DNA of 64,000 bases from a bacterium 1XD42-54 (GTDB lineage: Bacteria > Bacillota > Clostridia > Lachnospirales > Lachnospiraceae): assembly GCA_003612585.1 (NCBI GenBank), contig RAZH01000001.1, forward strand, positions 434,001-498,000, written 5' to 3'. Within the stretch, counting starts at the first letter, position 1; every line of letters starts with the position of its first letter. This document shows positions 9,303 through 17,137 of the stretch, piece after piece. The position numbers were made by a program, and so were the translations under genes. The notes below the pieces were generated by a model. It did not search any database and was not told the origin of the DNA. It was given only the letters and a program-made list of their open reading frames with translations.

Positions 9303-9988
9303 AAACGATACCCCACGCCCCGAACCGTCCGGATATAATCCTGCGCCCCGATTCCTCTGAGCTTCTCCCGCAGCCGATTGATATTTACATACAGTGTATT
9401 TTCATCAATATACAGACTGTTATTCCACAAATCCTCAATGATTTCGCTTCTTGTGCACAGCTCCTTCTGCATCAGACATGCCAGGATACGCGTCTCATTT
9501 TTCGTCAGCTCCGCCGTCTTGCCCGCAAAGCACACCGTCAGATCAGTCAGACTCAACGTCAACTCCCGAACCGACAGTACAGCACTGCTCTTTCGCTTCA
9601 ACAGCCGTGCAATCCTGGCCAGAAGGACCGACGAATGATACGGCTTGCGGATATAATCATCTGCTCCCACGCCAAATCCCAGAAGCTCATCTTCTGCTGA
9701 TTCCCGTGCTGTCAGAAAAATAACCGGCACATCAGACCTCTCCCTCAGCCTTCTGCAAAGCTCATACCCGCTCTGTCCTGGCAAGCCGATATCAAGAAGT
9801 GCCAGGTCGCAGTCCGGTATCTCGGTACGGTCCCCCTGCGTTTGGCCATGAGGCGCTGTCATTTCGTTCCCGTTCGGCGCCATACTGTCCGTCTGCAAGC
9901 AGACCACCTGATACCCGTTCGCCCGCAGCAGACCGCTCAATTCCTCCCGTATCACCCTGTCATCCTCCGCAATTAAAATCCTGTCCAT
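9299..9988 (-). CDS. BceR-like OmpR-family response regulator
   Basis: A 229-residue regulator with receiver and winged-helix domains. The acidic pair is AEDD (residues 8-10), the phospho-accepting Asp lies in LALLDIGLPG at about residue 66, the Thr in FLTARES and the Lys in RKPYHS; the C-terminal half ends in IRTVRGVGYRL. The Asp is about 14 residues later than usual because of a Gly/Asn/Thr-rich insertion (about residues 34-56) between the second and third strands, which may be a lineage-specific loop. The likely target is the palindrome at 8237-8254. Confidence 0.92.
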   Translation of the reverse strand: MDRILIAEDDRVIREELSGLLRANGYQVVCLQTDSMAPNGNEMTAPHGQTQGDRTEIPDCDLALLDIGLPGQSGYELCRRLRERSDVPVIFLTARESAEDELLGFGVGADDYIRKPYHSSVLLARIARLLKRKSSAVLSVRELTLSLTDLTVCFAGKTAELTKNETRILACLMQKELCTRSEIIEDLWNNSLYIDENTLYVNINRLREKLRGIGAQDYIRTVRGVGYRL

Positions 9989-10140
9989 GATCTGTACCCT
10001 CTTTATTCCTCTGCTTTACTATACTTTCTTCGCCTGTACAGTTTATCATAGCTCTCATAAATTAACCACCAAAATCTCTCCCAGGTCCTTTATCCTTCCC
10101 CCTTTTGCTTCAAACAAATTTAATACAGCTGCAAAACAGA

Positions 10141-10203
10141 AAACCGCTGCAAAATGCAAATGGAACGTTTATGTAGCTCCCATGCATTTTACAGCGGTTT
10201 TTG
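10141..10203. terminator. Long bidirectional hairpin between regulator and small-protein genes
   Basis: An 18-nt arm at 10141-10158 (starts AAACCGCTG) pairs, with one mismatch, with 10183-10200 (ends CAGCGGTTT). It is followed by T-rich sequence on the plus strand and preceded by A-rich sequence on that strand. It lies in the gap 9989-10279 and would terminate the minus-strand gene at 10280-10513. No coding evidence is seen in the rest of this gap. Confidence 0.6.
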
Positions 10204-10279
10204 TTTTTGATATGATTTTTTACACCGTGCAGTATTTCAGCACAAATGTGCTTTCAGGTATGTATTTCCAAGTTCCCTT

Positions 10280-10513
10280 TTACTCGTTCATCATGAAATC
10301 AATTAGCTTCTCCACATCCTGTGGCTCATATGCAATAATCTCAAGCTCCGGAATTTCTCCGTTCGAAAAAATATTTGCCATAGATACATACTGGCTCAGT
10401 TTTGACTTCAAGTTCAGTCTGTCTCCTTCTCCTGTTACCAGTTCTACCTTTCCCTTACAAGCATCCACTACCTGAAAGAATTTATCAATATTTCTAATAT
10501 TCTGTACTTTCAT
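10280..10513 (-). CDS. Small conserved protein, function unknown (77 aa)
   Basis: A 77-residue acidic protein starting MKVQNIRNIDKFFQVVDACKG, with a good ribosome binding site (AAAGGAGAACAAGCA). Its alternation of short strands and helices (KVELVTGEGDRLNLKSKL; LEIIAYEPQDVEKLIDFMM) suggests a compact alpha/beta domain, possibly HPr-like in topology. I recall similar small proteins in Lachnospiraceae carrying unreliable names, so I assign no function. It stands alone between a terminator-like hairpin and ridA. Confidence 0.75.
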   Translation of the reverse strand: MKVQNIRNIDKFFQVVDACKGKVELVTGEGDRLNLKSKLSQYVSMANIFSNGEIPELEIIAYEPQDVEKLIDFMMNE

Positions 10514-10677
10514 TGCTTGTTCTCCTTTCTTCTTACCTTATCTTCTACGCATTCAATATACGATGAAAAATCAGGAAAATCAAGCCTTTCTTTTATTTTC
10601 GGCAGTATTGCGGCATTTTCACACAACCACAAAATCCGCTTTGTCGGTATTGCTTTCTTTCCGTTTTTATGGTGCAA

Positions 10678-11052
10678 CTATTTTGTTGCTATTGCTTCCA
10701 CTTCCAGCAAAACATCCTTCGGTAAACGTGCAACCTCCACGCAAGAGCGCGCCGGGAACGTACCGGTAAAGTATTTTGCATACACTTCATTGATCTTTCC
10801 GAAATCATTCATTTCCTTAATAAATACGGTTGTCTTGATCACAGCCTCTATACTGGTGCCTGCTGCCTGCAACAGCGCTGCCATATTAGAAAACGCCTGC
10901 TCTGCCTGCGCTTCGACACCTTCCGGAATTTCTCCCGTAGCAGGATTTACCGGAATCACACCCGATGTAAAAACCATTCCGTTTACCTCAATTGCCTGTG
11001 AATACGGCCCGATCGCTGCCGGTGCCTTGTCTGTACTGATTGCCTTTTTCAT
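10678..11052 (-). CDS. ridA: RidA family reactive intermediate/imine deaminase
   Basis: A 124-residue member of the YjgF/YER057c/UK114 family, trimeric in known relatives, which hydrolyses reactive enamine/imine intermediates such as 2-aminoacrylate. Diagnostic stretches are APAAIGPYSQAIEVNG, FTSGVIPVNPATGE, and near the C-terminus FPARSCVEVARLPKDVLLEVEAIA, where the Arg of the RSC motif binds the substrate carboxylate. Length and start are typical. It lies 31 bp downstream of the cvfB-like gene and may be cotranscribed with it. Confidence 0.95.
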   Translation of the reverse strand: MKKAISTDKAPAAIGPYSQAIEVNGMVFTSGVIPVNPATGEIPEGVEAQAEQAFSNMAALLQAAGTSIEAVIKTTVFIKEMNDFGKINEVYAKYFTGTFPARSCVEVARLPKDVLLEVEAIATK

Positions 11053-11083
11053 AAATATAGTTCCTCCTTTGATTCTTTTAGCC

Positions 11084-11923
11084 CTACTCTTTTATCGCCC
11101 GGATATGTCCGTCACGGATCTCCACTCTGCCCTGCTTCATCAATCGGCCTACCGCACGTTTAAAAGCGTTTTTGCTGAGACCGAACTCTCTTTGAATCAG
11201 CTCCGGCGACGCCTTATCATCAAAAGGCAGGACGCCGTCAAATTCTCCGATTATCTCCATCACACATTCAGCATCTTCATCCATCTGTAAATATGCCTTT
11301 TCCCTGATTGAAAGATCGAGCTTGCCGTCCTCTTTGACGCCGCTTACTCTGGCCCGGACAATATTTCCCACCTTCAGTCCTGAGATGCCCTCACGTTTTG
11401 GAATCAGCCCCGAATACGTATCATCTACCGCGACAAATGCACCGAAATTATCGCTCAATTCATACACACGCCCACGCACCTGATCATCTATGCGGTATGG
11501 TGAATTTTTGCAAAGGTAGGGATATACCTTCATGGTTCCACAGAGGCGACCGCTTTTATCGAGATACAAGGCAATCACACACTCGTCTCCCGGATATACC
11601 TTACCTGTCTGCTCATGGAAGGGCAAGAACAGATCTTTCTCCAGCCCCCAGTCCAGGAAAGCCCCGATTTTCGTGACCTCCCTTACCTTCAAAACCGCCG
11701 TCTTTCCGATTGTCAGTAGTGGCTCCCTCCTTGTGGCAATGGGCCGGTCGCTGGAATCTCTGTACAGAAACACCGTCACCTTATCCCCGCATTGCATGCT
11801 TTCATCCGTTTCCTTTTTCGGAAGAAGCACTGTCTCCTCGTCTCCGGCTTTCTGCGCCAGATAAACCCCAAAGGTGACCTTTTTTACGATCATCAGCTCC
11901 TGCTTTTCTCCTATTGCTAACAT
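11084..11923 (-). CDS. cvfB: S1-domain RNA-binding protein, CvfB family
   Basis: A 279-residue cytosolic protein with the CvfB/YitL architecture: three OB-fold S1-like units (about residues 1-60, 65-135 and 145-215; for example VREVTKIGAFLDWGLEKDLFLPF and GLKVGNIVRARVSGVKEDGKLDLSI), then a C-terminal winged helix (LSKNAFKRAVGRLMKQGRVEIRDG). Family members bind RNA and affect virulence-factor expression in staphylococci; the target here is unknown. The ribosome binding site is weak (GGAGGCAGA before ATG at 11923). Confidence 0.9.
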   Translation of the reverse strand: MLAIGEKQELMIVKKVTFGVYLAQKAGDEETVLLPKKETDESMQCGDKVTVFLYRDSSDRPIATRREPLLTIGKTAVLKVREVTKIGAFLDWGLEKDLFLPFHEQTGKVYPGDECVIALYLDKSGRLCGTMKVYPYLCKNSPYRIDDQVRGRVYELSDNFGAFVAVDDTYSGLIPKREGISGLKVGNIVRARVSGVKEDGKLDLSIREKAYLQMDEDAECVMEIIGEFDGVLPFDDKASPELIQREFGLSKNAFKRAVGRLMKQGRVEIRDGHIRAIKE

Positions 11924-11994
11924 TCTGCCTCCATTTCTGTCTTACATGATCCTCTCTTAGATCTTCCCGCACCTTCGCTTGTCGTGCGCCTTAC

Positions 11995-12702
11995 TTACCG
12001 CGTATACTCTACAATCGCATACGGCTCTCCCTGTGAGTCGCACAAGCTCACAACCACCAGATCAGCCGCCGCATAAACCATTGGTACAATCGTATCATGA
12101 AGCTTTGCCTGCTTTCGATATTCCACCCTGAGCCATACCGGCTCAAAATCATCCGGCAAATACTCCTCTGCCATACGGATATACTGCCCGTTATTCACAT
12201 GCCGGTTCGTATCCAAATGATAGCTGCACACAAGAAGCGCCGCCATCTTCTCCTGCTCTTTCGGTACCTGAATCTTTCGCGAATGCTGCTTCATAGCAAG
12301 CGCAGGTTCCATCTCATAATCTGAAATCAACTCCGGAGAAAGTTTCGCCGGATGTCCGGTCTTCACATCCATAAAAGCCCACACGCTGTTCGCCTTTGCA
12401 AGCATCTCACCGGTCTCATCGTACATCACATAATTCCGGTATCCATAAAACGCCTTAAATCCATGCGGCCAGGTCTTCGTTACAATCCGTTCTCCGAGAC
12501 GCGGTCTTCTTATAATCTCAATCTGCCAGGACAGAATCATCCAGGCCCTGTCCAAACTTTTCAGATATTCCAGGCCATTCCCACAACTTTCCGACTGAAA
12601 CGTAGAACTGTCCTGAAAATAATCTACCAGAGAAACGCGTGTCAGCCTCTGCTCTATATCCATCTCACTGTAACGCACTCTGCTCTCAAACTGATATGCC
12701 AT
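11995..12702 (-). CDS. Acyl-ACP thioesterase
   Basis: About 235 residues of the FatA/FatB-like bacterial acyl-ACP thioesterase family with two hot-dog folds. The N-terminal fold begins YQFESRVRYSEMDIEQRLT; the second holds VCSYHLDTNRHVNNGQYIRMAEEYLP, which has the Asn/His of the catalytic site. It hydrolyses acyl-ACP to free fatty acid in the cytosol. The frame is open further upstream, but homology to relatives begins at the ATG at 12702 after GAAGGGAACAC, so I place the start there. Confidence 0.9.
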   Translation of the reverse strand: MAYQFESRVRYSEMDIEQRLTRVSLVDYFQDSSTFQSESCGNGLEYLKSLDRAWMILSWQIEIIRRPRLGERIVTKTWPHGFKAFYGYRNYVMYDETGEMLAKANSVWAFMDVKTGHPAKLSPELISDYEMEPALAMKQHSRKIQVPKEQEKMAALLVCSYHLDTNRHVNNGQYIRMAEEYLPDDFEPVWLRVEYRKQAKLHDTIVPMVYAAADLVVVSLCDSQGEPYAIVEYTR

Positions 12703-12849
12703 CGTGTTCCCTTCATTTCCAAAAACTATACGGAACTTTGCAAAAGCTTTGCTCTGCAATTCCATATCTGATTATTATACAAGCCAGACGAACGGAAAAC
12801 AAGCCCTTAATGGACAAATGTATGCTTTAAAACTTCTAAAAACGACAGT

Positions 12850-12884
12850 AAAAAAGGCGCCCCGATTTTTCGGACCCGCCTTTT
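12850..12884 (-). terminator. Terminator downstream of the Crp/Fnr gene
   Basis: On the minus strand AGGCG-GGT-CCG pairs with CGG-GG-CGCCT and is followed by TTTTTT. It lies directly after the Crp/Fnr-type gene stop at 12894. Confidence 0.75.
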
Positions 12885-12893
12885 CTGCTTTTT

Positions 12894-13601
12894 CTATACT
12901 GCCATTCTGGACACCTTTTCTGAATATCCGGCGCCTTTCCAGCCCAATACCTGAATACTTTTCCGTTTAATCTTGATAATCTTCTCTGCCTCCATCTTCT
13001 TGAGAAGCCTGGAAACCACCTCTCTCGACGTTGCAAGCTCGTCCGCCAAATTCTCATGCGTCACAAGAACTGTATCCGTTCTGTACTGATCACAGTATTC
13101 ATAAAGTTTTTTTCTCAGTCTTTCTTTCAATGAAAGGAAGCTCAGATCATTTATCAACTCCAGAAGCTTTGTAAACGCTTTCACATAACACTGCTCCTGC
13201 CACTTTCTCACATCTGCACACTCACTGTACATCCGCGCGCTCAGCTGTTCCGGAATATAGTACAACTCTGTCTCACCGACACATACGACCTCGATGCTGT
13301 ATTCGTGTGAATCCAGACACAATGCCGGCAAAGTAAATCCGGAATTCTCCGGAAGAATCTTCTGAAGTACGATCGTTCTTCCTTCTTCATCTCTCATAAT
13401 CAGATGCAGCTCCCCCTTCAGCAATGCCCAGATTTTCCTTCCGCTGAGTATTTCTTCTGCATCAACACTTTCTGAATCTTCAAATCTGCACAAAACGGCC
13501 TTTTCTCTGATTTCTGCCTTCATTTGAACCTTTAAGCTTTCCAAACACCCTCCCCCTAATATCGTCTGACACTTATCAAGAGTTGCTCTGCTTTTTTCCA
13601 T
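12894..13601 (-). CDS. Crp/Fnr family transcriptional regulator
   Basis: About 235 residues: a cyclic-nucleotide-binding-like beta-barrel (about residues 25-130) followed by a Crp-type helix-turn-helix. The recognition helix reads TSREVVSRLLKKMEAEKII, preserving the Arg-Glu-x-x-x-Arg pattern by which E. coli CRP reads TGTGA half-sites. No Cys cluster for an iron-sulfur centre is seen. The start at 13601 follows GGGAGGAGAATT. The gene lies beside the LacI-kinase gene and the nucleoside operon, which carries TGTGA-N6-TCACA operators (27032-27047; 22996-23011), so I infer it may activate that operon. The ligand is unknown. Confidence 0.9.
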   Translation of the reverse strand: MEKSRATLDKCQTILGGGCLESLKVQMKAEIREKAVLCRFEDSESVDAEEILSGRKIWALLKGELHLIMRDEEGRTIVLQKILPENSGFTLPALCLDSHEYSIEVVCVGETELYYIPEQLSARMYSECADVRKWQEQCYVKAFTKLLELINDLSFLSLKERLRKKLYEYCDQYRTDTVLVTHENLADELATSREVVSRLLKKMEAEKIIKIKRKSIQVLGWKGAGYSEKVSRMAV

Positions 13602-13710
13602 AATTCTCCTCCCAATACATAGCAAACCTGTGTTAGTGGCCTCATCATTTCATCACAATGTGCATATTATACTGTGAAATCTTTTTCCTAAAGCATTTTC
13701 TTATGTTATA

Positions 13711-13739
13711 ATACTATATTCTTTTCTTCCTTCTGTCAA
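13711..13739 (-). promoter_or_regulatory. Promoter of the Crp/Fnr gene
   Basis: On the minus strand TTGACA (13739-13734), a 17-nt spacer and TAGTAT (13716-13711) make a good sigma-A promoter, about 110 bp before the regulator's start codon. Confidence 0.7.
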
Positions 13740-13819
13740 TCACTTTTACATTTTTGATTTTTTTCACAAAAATCAGGTCTATTTTTCATTCACTTTGCCA
13801 TGTTTTTTGTTCATTTTTG

Positions 13820-13848
13820 TTGACATTTGTCACTTTTTCCCTCATAAT
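13820..13848 (+). promoter_or_regulatory. Upstream promoter toward the LacI-kinase gene
   Basis: TTGACA at 13820-13825, 17 nt, CATAAT at 13843-13848. It points right and would give a leader of about 240 nt before the start at 14094. No convincing small gene is seen in that leader. Confidence 0.55.
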
Positions 13849-14000
13849 ATAAAATATGTAAAGCATATTTTAGTGAGAGACAGTGTCTGCGTTTTCTCAA
13901 ATCCACTTTACCGGTTTTCGTTACATAAATTTGTAGAGAATATTTCATATTGGCCTCTTTGCATAAATTCACAAGCATATTTCCTATATTATTATCAAAG

Positions 14001-14029
14001 TTGCCATAAGATCAATTATCATATATACT
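14001..14029 (+). promoter_or_regulatory. Proximal promoter of the LacI-kinase gene
   Basis: TTGCCA (14001-14006), 17-nt spacer, TATACT (14024-14029), ending about 60 bp before the start codon. Together with the minus-strand promoter at 13711-13739 this explains the 490-bp intergenic region, which is AT-rich and otherwise featureless. Confidence 0.7.
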
Positions 14030-14093
14030 AATATAGAAGAATTACGAAAAATGTTATCCTATATTTCAACTACACACGCAGGGAGATTTTATC

Positions 14094-16001
14094 ATGACTA
14101 TTAAAGATATAGCCGGGTTAGCCGGTGTCTCAATATCCACAGTTTCCAAAATTATCAACGGCAAAGATGAACACATTAACCCCCAGACGCGTACAAGAGT
14201 TTTGCAGATTGTAAAAGAATACAATTTCACTCCATACGCTGCTGTCAAAAGCTCGCCGGATGCCAAAAAATTTCTGCTCGGTGTTCTGCTGCACTCTTCC
14301 CGCGCTTCTGCCTCGCTTCTCAGTGGCATTTTGCAGAGCGCCCAGGAACACAGTTATGGAATTTTGTTGTTAGAAAGCAAGGGCGATCCTCAGCAGGAAG
14401 CAAAGCATATTTCTACGCTCTGCCGTAATGGCATTGATGGCCTTCTCTGGGAACCAAGTTCTGCTGATCTTTCTTCCCACTGTGATTTTCTGAAACGCCA
14501 GAAAATACCATATTATTTTATTGGAAACACACCACATACCCCTGCTTTTGAAATTGACTTTTCCCAGCTCGGATACTATTTGGCAGATATTCTGATTCGC
14601 AAAAATCATACTTCGATCGTCTGTTTTCCCGGCGAAGACGGTCAGCGCTCAGCACTCTTTCAAAAAGGATTCTGCAAATGCCTTTATGAACATCAAATCT
14701 CCTGCCCTGAGCATCTGATTCAACGCACGTTTGATGAAACCTTTCTTCATAAAATCTTGCAGTATAATATCACAGCTGCAATTTGCGCCGACTTTAAAAC
14801 AGCACGCGCACTTTACGATGCACTGCAACGGCAGCATTACGAAATTCCTTCGGATTTCTCTTTGCTTAGCCTGAACGATCATGATAACCCGCACGAAAAT
14901 AACTTTGTTTCTGCGGTTATGATTCCATATCATGCCTTTGGACAGCACGCCTGCCAGGAACTGATCGGCATCTGCGAAAAATCATCCCAGGATAGCCCTG
15001 TATTCATGTATACGCCGTCTTGCAGCCTGAATCACGAATGTTCCATCAGCTATCCTGCCTTTATGCAGGAAAAGTTCTTTATTTCTGTCGGAAGTATTCA
15101 TAAGGATATTACGTTCAACGTAAATGCGCTTCCTCAGCTGGGAAGCACTCTGAAAATTCACAATTCTGCCACTTCAATCGGTGGAAAAGGAGCCAACCAG
15201 GCAGTGGGAGTGGCAAAGCTCGGACACGCGGTTCATCTGATTGGCGCAGTCGGAAATGATTTTGATGCTACTTTTATTTTAAATATGCTCGAAAAAGAAA
15301 ATGTCTCAACACAGGGAATCTTCCGAAACAAAAAGGCCAGGAGCGGAAAAGCATATATTTATGCAGAAAGCAGCGGCGAAAGTGCCATAACGGTTCTTTC
15401 CGGGGCCAACGACTGTCTGACACCAGAAAATATTCAAAACAGCGAATATCTCTTCAAAAACGCATGCTACTGCCTGATATCCGGTGAAATTCCATTAGAC
15501 ACCGTAATTCTTTCTGCCCAAATGGCCAAAAAACACCATGTTACAACTGTTTTCAAGCCATCTACGCTGGAGCAGCTGCCGGAAGCGCTGTATCAGACGG
15601 TCGACATGTTGGTTCCCAACCGTAAAGAAGCATCCTCGCTTTGTCCCGGTTGTACTTCTGTAGAGGAACAGGCAGAATACTTTTTTGGCAAAGGCATCCC
15701 CATCGTTATCATTACACTGGGGCACGAGGGATGTTACCTCAAAACAGCTGCTATTTCCCAGTATTTTCCGGCAGCCGAGATGGAAGCCTGCGATACCACA
15801 GGCGGCGCCGATGCATTTATTTCGGCACTTGTTTCTTATCTACATACAGGCTATTCGCTCACACGCTCTATACAAATTGCCATGTACGCATCTGCATTCT
15901 GTATCGCAAGGCAGGGCGTTACCTCTGCGTTGATCGACAAAACCAGTCTTGAGGTATATATTGGCAGGACACAGCCGGAGCTGCTCATTGAGCGAGACTG
16001 A
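14094..16001 (+). CDS. LacI-type regulator fused to a ribokinase (PfkB) domain
   Basis: A 635-residue fusion. Residues 1-50 are a LacI helix-turn-helix (MTIKDIAGLAGVSISTVSKI and hinge); about 55-320 form a degenerate periplasmic-binding-like sensor domain; about 325-630 form a ribokinase-fold domain (FISVGSIHKDITF; SIGGKGANQAVGVAKLG at about 363; IVIITLGHEGCYLKT; DTTGGADAF with the catalytic-position Asp at about 570). The usual ribokinase anion hole GAGD reads GGAD, but the Asp is kept. The gene converges on the rbsC-like gene across a shared terminator. It probably represses or activates the neighbouring nucleoside/ribose operon; whether the kinase domain is active or a sugar/ATP sensor cannot be told. 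No frameshift joins the two parts, so it is a true single ORF. Confidence 0.9.
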   Translation: MTIKDIAGLAGVSISTVSKIINGKDEHINPQTRTRVLQIVKEYNFTPYAAVKSSPDAKKFLLGVLLHSSRASASLLSGILQSAQEHSYGILLLESKGDPQQEAKHISTLCRNGIDGLLWEPSSADLSSHCDFLKRQKIPYYFIGNTPHTPAFEIDFSQLGYYLADILIRKNHTSIVCFPGEDGQRSALFQKGFCKCLYEHQISCPEHLIQRTFDETFLHKILQYNITAAICADFKTARALYDALQRQHYEIPSDFSLLSLNDHDNPHENNFVSAVMIPYHAFGQHACQELIGICEKSSQDSPVFMYTPSCSLNHECSISYPAFMQEKFFISVGSIHKDITFNVNALPQLGSTLKIHNSATSIGGKGANQAVGVAKLGHAVHLIGAVGNDFDATFILNMLEKENVSTQGIFRNKKARSGKAYIYAESSGESAITVLSGANDCLTPENIQNSEYLFKNACYCLISGEIPLDTVILSAQMAKKHHVTTVFKPSTLEQLPEALYQTVDMLVPNRKEASSLCPGCTSVEEQAEYFFGKGIPIVIITLGHEGCYLKTAAISQYFPAAEMEACDTTGGADAFISALVSYLHTGYSLTRSIQIAMYASAFCIARQGVTSALIDKTSLEVYIGRTQPELLIERD

Positions 16002-16089
16002 CATGTTTCGCTCCGTGTTTTTCTGCAGCCAGAACTGTTTTCCCTATTTTTCTCATATATAAGCAACATGTGAATGAAATAATCTAAAT

Positions 16090-16126
16090 AAAAAGCTTCC
16101 ACAGTATTTCGCTGTGGAAGCTTTTT
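16090..16126. terminator. Bidirectional terminator
   Basis: A perfect 15-bp inverted repeat (AAAAAGCTTCCACAG, 7-nt loop, CTGTGGAAGCTTTTT) with A and T tracts on both sides. It serves the converging LacI-kinase and rbsC-like genes. Confidence 0.92.
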
Positions 16127-16180
16127 ATTATATTTTCTCTTTCCCATTTCTGGTTACAGACACTTTATTGCTGTATCTGA

Positions 16181-17137
16181 TTATTTTTTCTGTTTCATCA
16201 ACATATTGCCCTGTACGATCTCAATGTAAGCTGCTACGATGATTACAAGACCTGTTACGATGAACTGATAGAATGTATCAACACCGAGTACGACAAGTCC
16301 AACCTTCAGCGCTGAGAAAAGTACAGCTCCGATTACAGTACCGAATACATTTCCGCGGCCACCTGCCATGGAAGTACCACCGATTGCTGCTGCTGCGATT
16401 GCATCAAGCTCATAGCCCTGACCTGTAGACGGGTCACCCGTTCCAAGACGGCCAATGATAACCAGAGCTGCCAGCGTTGTTCCCAGCATACCGATTCCAT
16501 ACAAAAGTACCTTTGTACGCTCTACACGTACACCGGAAAGTCTTGCTGCATCTTCATTACCACCAACTGCATACGCATATGTTCCGATTTTCATTTTCTT
16601 CAGAACAAAGGTAATAATAATTGCAAATACAAAGAATACAACTACAGAAAATGTAAATACAGAAGTAATCTTAAAGTTAAATACATTTCTGTACTCTCTC
16701 GGTACGTTCAGTACCGGGAATCCACCCGTTACTACGTAACCAATACCACGATAAACCTGCATAGTTCCCATCGTAGCAACAAACGGCTGCAGTTTCATAA
16801 CGCCAACCAGAACGCCGTTGATTGCTCCAAGCAGAAAACCAAGTCCGAGACACAGGATAATCCAAAGCGGGATCGGAACCCCTGCTTTTGCCATCTGTGC
16901 GCCTGCACACGCTACCAGAGCCAATACTGAACCAACCGAAAGGTCAATTCCGCCTGTGATGATAACGCATGTCATTCCAATACCCATCAAGCCATATGTA
17001 ACTGCCTGTGTAATAATCGTTGCAATATTCGTCGTAGAAAGATAGGAATGTTCCAATATACTGAATACAATAATCGTAACAAACAGTGCAATCAGAACGC
17101 TCCACTCTCTGCGGTATTTTTTATAAATAGCATTCAT
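16181..17137 (-). CDS. Ribose-type ABC transporter permease (RbsC family)
   Basis: A 318-residue membrane protein with 8-10 hydrophobic segments. It contains the family stretch GIGMTCVIITGGIDLSVGSV and the cytoplasmic EAA-like loop YAVGGNEDAARLSGVRV that contacts the ATPase; ATGGTSMAGGRG-like sequence (IGGTSMAGGRGNVFGT) is also diagnostic. It is the last gene of the operon and overlaps the ATPase stop by one base (TAATG). It imports a sugar, most likely ribose or a nucleoside-derived pentose given the neighbouring nucleoside hydrolases and ribokinase. Confidence 0.93.
   Translation of the reverse strand: MNAIYKKYRREWSVLIALFVTIIVFSILEHSYLSTTNIATIITQAVTYGLMGIGMTCVIITGGIDLSVGSVLALVACAGAQMAKAGVPIPLWIILCLGLGFLLGAINGVLVGVMKLQPFVATMGTMQVYRGIGYVVTGGFPVLNVPREYRNVFNFKITSVFTFSVVVFFVFAIIITFVLKKMKIGTYAYAVGGNEDAARLSGVRVERTKVLLYGIGMLGTTLAALVIIGRLGTGDPSTGQGYELDAIAAAAIGGTSMAGGRGNVFGTVIGAVLFSALKVGLVVLGVDTFYQFIVTGLVIIVAAYIEIVQGNMLMKQKK

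Noticed and set aside
13795-14031. Possible 78-aa ORF in the Crp/LacI-kinase intergenic region
   Set aside because: AT-rich, no ribosome binding site, contains two promoter boxes; no protein-like pattern.
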